This document shows positions 29,496 to 41,500 of a stretch of DNA of 64,000 nucleotides, piece after piece; within the stretch, counting starts at the first letter, position 1; the number at the start of each line of letters is the position of its first letter. The notes under the pieces were generated by a model. The model saw nothing but the letters and a program-made list of their open reading frames with translations, did no database searches and was not told the origin of the DNA. A program made the position numbers and the translations under genes. The stretch comes from Stentor roeselii (taxonomy: Eukaryota; Ciliophora; Heterotrichea; Heterotrichida; Stentoridae). The stretch lies in NCBI GenBank assembly GCA_006503475.1, contig RSEH01000118.1:62001-126000 (forward strand), given 5' to 3'.

Positions 29496-29508
29496 ATTCT
29501 AGGGAAAA
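29496..29508. promoter_or_regulatory. 13-bp gap between divergent start codons
   Basis: Only attctagggaaaa separates the ATG of the membrane protein from the ATG of a 12-kb dynein gene. An in-frame ATG 15 bases into the dynein gene (29524) would widen the gap to 28 bp. Confidence 0.5.
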
Positions 29509-32500
29509 ATGGAAGGTTATAAAATGGACGAACGGTTACCTTACCCAATAGAAAACCAGCCGCGTAGTCGTCTGGCTCGAATCGCAGGAAGAGACTCAGA
29601 GTTGGCTTCAACGGCAGTGCTTAGTTTGAATTCTGGAGCCAACTACTCAAAAAACCAGTTCAAATCACTTTATAAGGTCGATCTTAAAAAAGAACTCGAA
29701 GAATGGGACCTTCCATTTGCAGCTGCAAGAAACAAGCCCTCAGGCGCCATCATCAGCAACACGAAACTACCTCCAATTGCGATGGAGGAGACAGGAGAAG
29801 AGGATGAGCAACATTCGCCTTTATCACAAGAGTTCGACATGCATTCCTTGCAAAAAATGCTGAACAAGTCAAAAAAAACAAGAGGAGGTCTTTCCTCAGG
29901 TGCTCAGGAGACTTTATTTGTCGACCGGGAAAGCATGATTTTTAAAGAACTGAAAAAAATCATCACAGGTGAAGACGCGATCAGCTTTTTCGCTAAAAAC
30001 GGGAACACGTCTCCTGTGAAGTTTCTTTATTGCAATAAAGCAGCGGCTGATGGGAAGGTCTTCAGGCCGTATGACTTGGTCGTAGTGCCGGAGAAAGAGA
30101 TTCACTCGGAGTACTTCACGATTTCTGCACAAGGAGTCGTACATGTCATGCCTAAGACGAGTGAAGGGTCTGTGACGACTTTTTACTCTTTGGCTGATTG
30201 GATGCATCAGAGCAAATTGTTTAACTTGTTGACTAGCATGAATTTGTTTAAAAATTATTTGAATGAAAAGGTATTTTCGCTTTGGAGGGGAAATGTCAGG
30301 TATAATCATTATTGTGCTACGAGGAATAAATTGAAAAGAAGCTTGTTTTTTGCGAAACCTGTTTTTGTTGAGTCTTTGCCGAAGGTGAATGATACGATGT
30401 ACTCTATGACTTCTACTCATTTACTGGAATTGAATGAAAAGACACCTTATGAACTTAGCACTTATGTTGATATACAAAAGACTGAAAAAGCTAAAGCGAG
30501 GAAAGAGTTCGATCATGCAATGGAAAATCTGAAAAATGAATGTGAATCTGTCAAACAGGTTGTTATTGAAAGTGCAAATTTACCTGAAATGGAAGACTTG
30601 GATCCTGCCAAACTTGGACAGAGAAATAAAAAAAAATCAATGGTTCAACAGAAACTAGAGGAAAAGGAAAGGAAACATAAACTCAAATTGGCGAAGGAAC
30701 ATAAGGAAATGCTTCCTAATTTTGTAAGGCTTATTGATTATATGAGCACTGAAACTATTGTTACTCTTATTATTGATCGTACTAGTAAGTTTTTAAAGGC
30801 TATTTTGGAAAAGAAGGCTGGAGCGAAGTTGTTTTCTACTAGGGTTATGTATGGAAAGGATTGTATGGTGTTTGATCCGAATGAAGAAGAGTTCTTGGAA
30901 AGGGTTGATACGATTTTTGAAGGGATCCTGTCAGAAGTCAACAATGTAACCCGTTTAAGTCAAGGTTTCGAAGAGCTCTTCGGAAACGACCGTTCAAACC
31001 TTGCGCAAATCTCCGAAATAGTAAAAGGTTCCGAGGTATACCAAGAGACAATAAAGCGTATAAAAGACAAATTTATCGACGACTTCAAAGAAGCCTACAA
31101 CTACGCCGAGACCTACTTCGAAAAAGCACGATACGTGAATGACTACGTGGCGACTTGGAACTTCGAGGCTTACAAAGCAGAAGGCCACACAGTGCAGCAC
31201 ATAAAAGACGAGTTAAACAAAATAAAAGACTCGATGACAAAAGACCTAAACAACTACGTCCCTTCGATTCCAAACGCATCAGTCAAAGGAATCCTCAACA
31301 TTGAAGGAAAAATCATCAAACAACAGCTTCAAACAAGCCTGGCCAGTGCACAACAGGACCTGAAAAACTACTTAACCGCCATGTCTGCATCGAAAACTGA
31401 ATCTGCAATGAAAGAACTTGACAATATGATACAAAATCTCAGTCAACCCCCTACTGCTTTGAAGTCATTCATCAAGTATATGGAAGACTTGAATCAAAGT
31501 AAAATTTCTATTCAAAATATTGAAACCTCGAAAGCTGAACTTGATGAAATTGAAAGAACTCTTAAACGTGAAAGTAAAGGACATGAATCAACCAATAGTG
31601 TTGAAATCATGAAACTTGATGGAAAAATCAAAACTTGCAAAACTAATATTGACCAGGCTAATGATTATATTGAAAAGAAAAAAGCGGATATGGAAAAAAG
31701 ACTTGCTGGTCGAGTTGAAAAACTGAAAAGTCAACTTTCTGATGATTTGCTTAAGAAATTAGATGAAGGGGCTATTGTCTCTGTCGAAGCTCAGCCTATT
31801 GAAGCTCTTAATGAATTGAAGAAAATTGAGACTAAATTGAAAAAATGTGAACAAAATGCCGAGAAGTTTAAACATTATCAGGAAGTTTTCCAAGTTGGCA
31901 TCACTCGAATCAAAGAACTAGAAGAAACCTCCTACAAGTTCTCCCGTAAAAACAAGCTCTGGTCTCTACGAAAAGAATACGAAGAGTTCCGCAGCAACTT
32001 AGAGCACGCAGACTTCGTAACTCTCGGTCAAGACCTAAAGAAAAAAGTATCCTACTTCGACAAAGAGTCAGTAAACCTAAAGCTAGAGTTAATGAAAATC
32101 TCAAAAGACGGAAAAGACCAAGTAGCCGAGGAGCTTTCAATAAAAGTGAAAGAAATCACCAACATGTTACCAGTGATTGAAAATTTAAGCATCGAGGCGA
32201 TGAAATCACGTCATTGGGTGAAAATTTTCCAGGAACTCGAAGCAGAAGTTGACTACAGTGAAGGAAAGTTCTTTTGTCTTCAAGAACTCGTCGAATGGGG
32301 CGTGATGAACATAAAAGACAAGGTGGAAGAGATCTCTGCAACAGCCGCTGGGGAGTTTTCCTTAGAAAACACGATAGAAGAGATAAGAAAAGCTTGGGAA
32401 GCGACGAATTTCGAGTTGAGCAACTACAGAGAACAAAAAGATAAATTTTACCTCACGAAAGTAGAAGATATTCTTACTCAACTTGAAGATCATCAGGTCT

Positions 32501-35500
32501 CAGTCCAGACCATGCTGAGCAATAGATACGTCGCTGAAATCAAGTCTTTCATTGAAGAATGGGACAAAAAACTCAGACTTGTTCAAGACGTGATTGACGA
32601 GTGGCTTATTTGCCAGAAGCAGTGGATGTACCTTGAAAACATCTTCAGTGCCCCTGATATTCAAAAGCAACTTCCACGAGAAACTACAAAGTTTCAAGGT
32701 GTTGACAGGTTCTGGAGAGAACTCATGCTTAGAACTAATAAAAACCCTTCGGTCATTGAAGCTTGTGTCTCTGAAGGACTTCTTGATAAGTTTAAGAGGA
32801 ATAATAAGATCTTGGAGGAGATCAAAAAGTCACTTGATGAGTACCTTGAAAGTAAAAGACTCGCTTTTCCAAGGTTTTACTTTCTAGCTGATGATGAACT
32901 ACTTGAAATTCTCAGTCAAACCAGAAACCCTAGAAAAGTTCAAGACCATTTGAGAAAGTGCTTTGATAATATGGATAAAATCATTTTTGAAGAAGGAAAA
33001 GATGCTTTGACTGTCACAGGAATGATCAGTGGTGAGAGAGAAACTGTTTCTTTCTCGGAGACTGTTGTACCTGAAGGCAATGTCGAGCATTGGCTCACGA
33101 AAATAGAGGAAATGATGAAAAAAACTCTTTATGATTGGACTAAAAAGGCGCTTCATGAGTATCCAAGGGATGAACTTAAGAGAAGGCACTGGTTTTTTGA
33201 TATGAATATTCCTGCTCAGTGTATTTTAGTTGTTGATCAGATTAAATGGACCTTCGGAGCTGCTACTGCTATTGATAACTTAGAACATGCCAGGAATGAT
33301 AATGCTGTTCATGAATATAATGAATTTCTTAGGCTTCAAATAAATGATAGTGTTGGAATCGTTCGAGGAGACTTGACTGGATTGCAAAGAACGCTTATGG
33401 GAGCACTTATTACTTTAGATGTTCATGGAAGGGATGTCATTGGAAGTCTGGCTGATAAAGGAGTCAAAAGCTTGTGGGACTTTGAGTGGAGTAAACAGCT
33501 TAGGTATTACTGGGAGGCTGATGTTGATGACTGCATGGTCAGACAGACTAATGCGAAGTTTAAGTACTCTTATGAGTACCTTGGAAATGGACCTAGGCTT
33601 GTTATCACTCCTTTGACTGATAAGTGCTATCTTACACTTACTGGAGCTCTTCATCTCTATTATGGAGGGGCTCCAGCAGGTCCAGCAGGTACAGGAAAGA
33701 CCGAGACAACAAAAGACCTCGGAAAAGCTCTAGCAATCCAATGCGTGGTCTTCAACTGTTCAGACGGTCTAGACGTGAACATAATGGCTCGTTTTTTCTC
33801 CGGTCTTGCTCAAGCCGGTGCCTGGTCATGTTTCGACGAGTTCAACCGTATCGACATAGAGGTGTTATCAGTGATAGCCCAGCAGATCCTAACAATCCAG
33901 CACGCAGTTCGAAACAATCAAGAAGAATTCGAGTTTTTCGGGCGAAACATAAAACTTGACAAGCGATTCGGTGTCTTCATCACAATGAATCCAGGTTACG
34001 CAGGCCGAACAGAACTTCCTGACAACTTGAAAGCCTTGTTCCGACCAGTTGCGATGATGATTCCAGATTACGCCATGATCGCTGAAATCATGTTGTTCAG
34101 TGAAGGGTTTGAAAAAGCTCGAATCCTTGCAAGGAAAATGGTCCAGCTTTACAAACTCGCTTCTGAACAGCTTTCAAAGCAGGACCATTACGACTTCGGA
34201 ATGAGAGCCGTCAAGTCAGTCCTGGTCATGGCCGGGCAGCTTAGAAGGAAAAATCCTGACCTTTCTGAAGACGTGGTGCTCATCAGGGCCATGAGAGACT
34301 CGAACGTCCCTAAGTTTCTGGAACAGGACTTGCCGTTATTCAGAGGAATCATCACTGACTTGTTTCCTTCAGTCACTGTGCCGTTTATTGACTATGGAGA
34401 CCTGGAGAGAAGCATTAGAGAGCAGCTTGAGAAGAAAGAGTACCGACCTCTGGATTCTTTCGTGTTGAAGATCATCCAGTTGTTTGAAACGATGCTTGTC
34501 AGACATGGAAATATGATTGTCGGCCCAGCTGCTACAGGGAAGACCACTTTGTATAAAACTCTTGCGGATGCCCTTGGGCAGCTTTTCACGGAAGAAGAAG
34601 AAGATGAGACTAGAGTGAAGGACTCCTCACATCAGAAAATATTTTACTATCCGCTTAACCCGAAAGCCATCAGCATGGGCGAGTTATACGGGCAGACTAG
34701 TCTCACAGGCGACTTCACTGACGGAATCGTTCCTATTCTTGTTAGAAGTGCAAAGTCGGATAACACCCCCGCGAAAAAGTGGATCGTTTTCGATGGTCCT
34801 GTTGATTCTCTGTGGATTGAAAGTATGAACACTGTCCTTGATGATAATAAAATGCTTTGCTTGACCTCAGGAGAACGTATTAAACTGCCGGATACCATTA
34901 CTATGCTCTTTGAAGTGCAGGACCTTTCCCAGGCTTCTCCTGCGACGGTCTCTCGATGTGGCATGGTCTACCTGGACCCGGTTCACCTCGGATGGGAACC
35001 TTTGATTGACACCTGGTCAGTCAATTTCAAAAAGCAACTCGACTCTAAATTGGCAGATCATGTTGTTGAAAATGTGAAAAAATTTATCAAGATTCTCCTG
35101 CCCTTTGTAAAATCGGAGTGTAAAGAGGAGATACAGTCAAGTAGCTCTAATCTTGTCACGTCTTGTCTTAATCTTATTGGAGCCATGGTTAAACAGGAGC
35201 TTATTGCTAAGAAAAGACCTGATGATGCGGAAAATTTAATCAATTTGTACTTGATCTTTGCGTTTACTTGGTCTTTAGGAGCGAATTTGAATGACTCTTC
35301 GAGAGCAGCTTTTGATAAGAAGCTTCGAACGGAGATTGAGGTGATTTATCGTCATTTTCCTTACTCGAATACAGTTTTTGATTATTGTATTGATGATGAT
35401 ATGTGTGAGTTTGTTCCGTGGGAGACTCGAGTGCCTACGTTTAACTACAACAGCAAACAGCCTTACTTCACAATTTTAGTACCAACCGTAGACACGGTCC

Positions 35501-38500
35501 GAAATCGTTTCGTTTTAGAAGTGCTCGCTAAAAAGTCTCACCACATCCTCTTCACCGGTAACACAGGTGTCGGTAAAACCGTAGTAATAAAAGACTACCT
35601 AGCAATGGGTGGTAGCGACTGGTTCGTCTCAACAGTAATCAACTGTTCAGCCCAAACTTCGACTCAAAACATAAACGACGTCTTCGAAGACAAACTCGAA
35701 GCTCCCCGTAAAAAGATCAGAAGACCTCCTCCAGGTAAAAAAATGATAATGTTCATCGATGACGTCAACATGCCTGCCCTTGACTTGTTCGGCTCGCAGC
35801 CGCCCGTCGAGCTTCTTCGTCAAATAATCGAAGCCGGGTTCTACGACTTAAAAAACTACTTCTTTAAAAACGTCGAAGACGTCATTTTCGTCGCCGCTTG
35901 TGCACCTCCTGGAGGCGGCAGAAATCAGGTCAGTCCTAGATTTTTCAGACATTTTAACATGATTTGGCAGGTTCAGCTTTCTCAAGGGTCCATGGAAGCT
36001 ATTTTTTCTTCGATTTTAAGAGGGTTCCTTGATGAGCACCCTGATGAGAACTTGTCGGAATATGCTGACCCGATTGTTAAGACTTCAGTTGAAACTTATA
36101 CAAAAATTTGTAATGATTTGCTGCCTACTCCGAGTAAGTCTCATTATACTTTTAACTTGAGGGACTTGAGTAAGGTTGTGCAAGGAATGCTTATGGTCAC
36201 TTATGAAAATTTGAGAGGACTTAATACTTTGTTGTTGCTTTGGCTGCATGAATGCTGTAGGGTCTTTCGTGATCGACTTATTGATGATAAAGATCGCAAT
36301 TGGTTCAATGATGAATTGGAAAGGAAAATGAAGATGAATATTAATACTGATCTTACTAAAGATAAGTGGGTTGATGTCATTTTTGGAGATTTTATGAGTG
36401 GGCCTTATAAGGATTATATCAGGATTGAGTATAATGATAAGTTGTTTGATCAGCTTGCTATGTCGCTTGAACAGTATAACTCGGAGTATAATCGCATGAA
36501 TTTAGTCTTTTTCAAGGATGCTATCAATCACCTAACCCGAGTATGCAGAATACTGAAACAACCTCGTGGAAACGCCTTACTCGTAGGTGTGGGAGGAAGC
36601 GGTCGTCAAAGTCTAGCCCGTTTAGCAGTATGCATGGCAGGTCAAAAGCCAAGATCAATCGAAATAACAAGAATCTACGGAGTGATCCAATTCCGCGAGG
36701 ACCTAAAAAACCTTTTAAAGCAAGCAGGAGCGCAAGGTGAAAAAATCGCCTTCATCTTCTCCGACACCCAAATCGTGAAAGAAAGTTTTCTTGAAGACAT
36801 AAACAACATCTTAAACACAGGAGAAGTGCCGAACCTTTACGAAATCGCAGACATGGAAGAAATAATTAACAATGTTCGAGATTTAGCAAGGTCCGCAGGC
36901 AAGCCCGACACAAAAGACGCGATTTTCCAGCATTACGTGCAACAATGTCGAGATAACCTTCACATAATCCTTGCTTTCAGTCCAGTGGGCGAGCAGTTCC
37001 GAGTGAGATGCCGTCAGTTCCCGTCAATAGTAAACTGTTGCACTTTAGACTGGTACAGCGCGTGGCCGAAAGACGCTCTTTTTTCAGTCGCTCAGAGATT
37101 TTTCAATGAAAATGAACATCTGGGGATTAAGGACCTGAAGGAGCAGCTTTGCAATATTTGCGTCGAGATTCACTTCTCAGTGACGAAAAAGTCGAAAGAC
37201 TTTGAACTTGAATTGAGAAGGAAAAATTATACAACTCCTACTTCTTACTTGGAACTTATTAAACTGTACCTTGATATGCTCACCATTCAACAGAAGAAAG
37301 TACCTGAACAGATCAATAAATACGTCACGGGACTTAAAAGACTCAAAGAAACTAATGAAATGGTCTCACAGATGCAAGTCACTCAGGCGGAACTTAAGGT
37401 TAAACTTGTTAAAAGCTCTGAAGATAATGCGAAACTTCTGGTTGATCTTCAGGTCAAACAAGCAGATGCTAAAGTCAAAGAAGAAGCTTGTGCTAAAGAT
37501 GAAGCCGAATGCTCTGCTACTATGAAAGAAGTCACTGAAATTAAAAATGAATGTCAACAGGACTTGGATGAAGCTCTTCCTGCTTTGAATGCGGCGAATA
37601 AAGCTCTGCAGTCTTTGAATAAAAATGATATTGTTGAAGTTAAAAGTTATACTAAACCTCCTCCTGCTGTTGAAATGGTCATGAATGCTGTTTGTTTGCT
37701 TATGAAGGAAAAACAAACTTGGGATCAGGGAAAGAAACTACTGGGTGATATGAACTTCTTGCAAAATTGCATGAACTTTCCTAAAGATGATATTTCTAAT
37801 CAAACTTTGAGGAAACTTCAGACGTATATTTCGAATCCTGATTTTAATAAAGATGTTGTTGCTGGAGTCTCTAAAGCCGCAGGTTCTCTCTGCGAATGGG
37901 TGGTAGCCATGGACAAATACGCAAAAATCTCTCGAAACATCGAGCCAAAAAGAAACCGTTTACAACAAGCAGAATCCAACCTAAAAGTAGTTCAAGATCA
38001 ACTAAACGAAAAGCAAAGTGCCCTTCGAGCAATTCAAAACGAAGTAGCAGAATTAGAAGCGACATTCCAAGCAAGTGTAAAAAAAGGTGAAGAACTTCGC
38101 AAGAGCAGTGAACTAACCGAGCAGCGTCTAATAAGAGCAGAAAAACTAGTAAGTGGTTTAAGCAGTGAAAGTAAAAGATGGGCTGAAAGCGCGAAACTTT
38201 TAGAAGGTGACCTTAAGAACCTAGTAGGAAACATCATGCTTGCTGCAGGGTTCGTGGCTTACCTGGGGCCATTTACTTTAAACTACCGAAACAGTTTAAT
38301 GGAAGGTTGGGTCTCCTTCGCTCGAAGCCAAAGAGTGCCAGTTAATCCAGTCTTTTCGGCTGAAAGGATTCTGGCAGACCCTGTCGAAGTCCGAGAATGG
38401 ACACTTGCAGGACTTCCAGCAGATCAGCTCTCAGTGGACAACGCAATCATCGTCACTCAAGGACGCAGGTGGCCACTTATCATCGACCCACAAGGCCAGG

Positions 38501-41500
38501 CAAATAAGTGGGTCAAGACAATGGACCGAGAAACTTTAAAAGTGATAAAACTCACTGATTCAAATTTCTTGAAAATATTGGAAAATGGAATTAGGTATGG
38601 AAATCCAATCTTATTGGAAAATGTTGAAGAAAAACTTGATCCTAGCATTGATCCGGTACTTTTAAAGAATTTAACGAAAAAAGCAGGAGGGTTCTTTTTG
38701 AGACTTGGAGATACGGAAGTGCCTTATAGTAACGACTTCCGGTTTTATATCACTACGAAATTGTCTAATCCTCATTATTTACCTGAAATTTGTATTAAAG
38801 TCACTATCATCAACTTCACTGTCACTCCTCAGGGCTTGGAAGACCAGCTCTTGGTCGATGTGGTCAAAGCTGAAAAACCTCAACTAGAAGAAATGAAGAA
38901 TAAGTTGATTGTTCAGATTTCAAGTGATAAAGATATGCTTCAGGAGCTGGAAGATAAGATATTGACTATGATTTCAAAGGCTAGTGGAGATATCTTAGAT
39001 GATGAAGTACTTATTGAAACACTTGGAGCTAGTAAAAAGACCAGCGAAGTTATTCATGTTCGAATGGCTGAAGCTGAAGAAACTTCGAAAAATATTAATG
39101 CGGCTCGTGAAGAGTATAGAACTGTTGCTACTCGCGGGTCGATTCTTTACTTTGTGGTTGCTGATATGGGACTTGTTGATCCTATGTATCAGTATTCTTT
39201 GGATTTCTTTAGCAAACTGTTTAACTTGCGACTGTTAAAGTCACAGAAAAGTGATGATTTAAATACTCGACTTGATATTCTTGTTGAAGATATTACTAGA
39301 AGCTTTTACTTTAATATTTGTAGGGGACTGTTTGAAAAAGATAAACTTTTGTACTCGTTTTTAAATGCTGTTAGGATTTCTTTGAAGAAAGAACGAGTTA
39401 GTGTGAAAGAGTGGAGTTTCTTCTTAAAGGGTTCAGACGAATACGACGGAGAGCCATTCTCCGCATCAGGTTTACACCTAGACGGTATGACATGGGGAGC
39501 CTTAAAAGCCCTAGAAGACTTAAACGAGAACTTCATCGGTCTTCCTCATTCAATCGAAACCCTATCCGAAAAATGGCGAGCTCTTCTTCATTCCGACGAC
39601 ATTTTCAAAGAGCGTCTTCCAAGTCCATACGAAGGAGCCCTGACAAGTTTCCAAAAGTTAATCTTAGGTTCAATCCTCCGTCCAGAGAAGTTAATGCTCG
39701 GCCTTCGAATGTTCGTCGGGCGAGAACTCGGCCAAGTCTTCGTCGAGTCTCCTCCATTCGACTTGAAAGGTGCCTTTGAAGACTCAGTGAGTACCAGTCC
39801 AATAATTTTCATTCTGAGTCCAGGAGCAGATCCAATAAGCGACCTTTTAAAACTTGCGAAAGAATACGAAATGGACTCTCGCTTTAGAATGCTCAGTCTC
39901 GGGCAGGGCCAAGGAAAACTCGCTGAAAAATATATCGACAATGGAAGAAGAAATGGAGATTGGGTCTGTCTTCAGAACTGTCATCTGGCAGCCTCTTGGA
40001 TGGGCGACTTGGAAAGAATTCAAGAGCAGCAAGTGGAAGGCGACATTCACCCTGAATATAGAATTTGGCTTACTTCAATGCCAAGTAGCAAGTTTCCAGT
40101 ACCTGTTCTTCAAAGTGGAGTAAAATTAACTAACGAGCCGCCGAAAGGACTGAAGGCAAATTTGGGAAGGACCTTTCAAGACGTGACTCCTGAGAACTAT
40201 GAAGGGTGCTCGAAGGTCTTTGAGTATAAAAGAATGCTTTTTGCTCTTGCTTTCTTCCATGCAGTTATTTTAGAAAGGAGGAAATTCGGAGCTATTGGGT
40301 GGAATATTCCTTATGAGTGGATGACAAGTGACTTCGTCACTTCCAAATCACAACTTTTCATGTATCTCAATGAACATGCGGTAACACCTTATGGAACTTT
40401 GAAAGTCCTCGTCGCTGAAATCAACTACGGCGGGCGAGTCACTGACGATAAAGACGTTCGACTGATAACCGCCTTACTCGACAGGTACTTCACGCCAGAC
40501 GTCATGACAGAAGACTTCAGCTTTTCAAACAACGAGACTTACAAGCCTCCAAAAGGAATGACCCTTGACGACATGAAAGACTACATCAAAGGACTTCCCC
40601 TCGAAGACGATCCTGAGCTGTTCGGCCTTCATTCAAACGCGAACATCACGTTCAACAAAAAAACAGTCTACGAGTTCCGAGAAGCCATTTCTCTTATTCA
40701 CCCTCGAGTCAGCGGGGGGTCAGCCGGGAAGAGTTCAGACGACATGGTGAACGAAATCGCGAAGGACATCGAAGAACGCCTACCAAAGCCGATGAACACA
40801 CAAAAAGAAGCCCATCCTGAAACTTTCTCCAAAAATGAATTCGGCGCAATGAACTCTTTGGGAGTCTTCGTGGGTCAAGAAATTTACAGATTCAACAAAC
40901 TTCTGGTCGTGATGCGTAACTCATTAGTCCAACTGCAGAAAGCGATTCGAGGTGATGTCGTCATGGGTCAGGAGCTGGAAAGGATGTATTCTTGCTTCCT
41001 TAATCAAAAAGTCCCCAAGAACTGGTCAGACCAAGCTTATCCTTCATTGAAACCTTTGGGCTCCTGGGTAAAGGACTTGATTTTAAGAGTTGAGTTCATC
41101 GCGTCTTGGCTCACGCAAGGCCCGAGGCCGACTTACTGGTTGTCAGCGTTTTTCTTCCCGCAGGGGTTCATGACTGCTGCACTTCAGATGTACGCCAGGC
41201 AGACCCAGACGCCGATCGACACTTTGAAGTTCAGGACTGAAGTACTGCCCAAGACTCACCATCAAATCAAGGACATGCCGAGCAAAGGGGTGAATATTCA
41301 TGGACTCTTCATGCAAGGCGCTCGGTGGGACCTGCACCGAAATAGAATTGATGAAAGCGAGCCTGGCTCGCTTTTTATTGAAATGCCAGTCGTTTGGCTT
41401 GACCCTGTCCCAACTGAGCAGAAGCCAGATGGACTTATGTACCCGGCACCTCTTTACAAGACATCTTTAAGGGCAGGAGAACTCAGCACCACTGGACACT

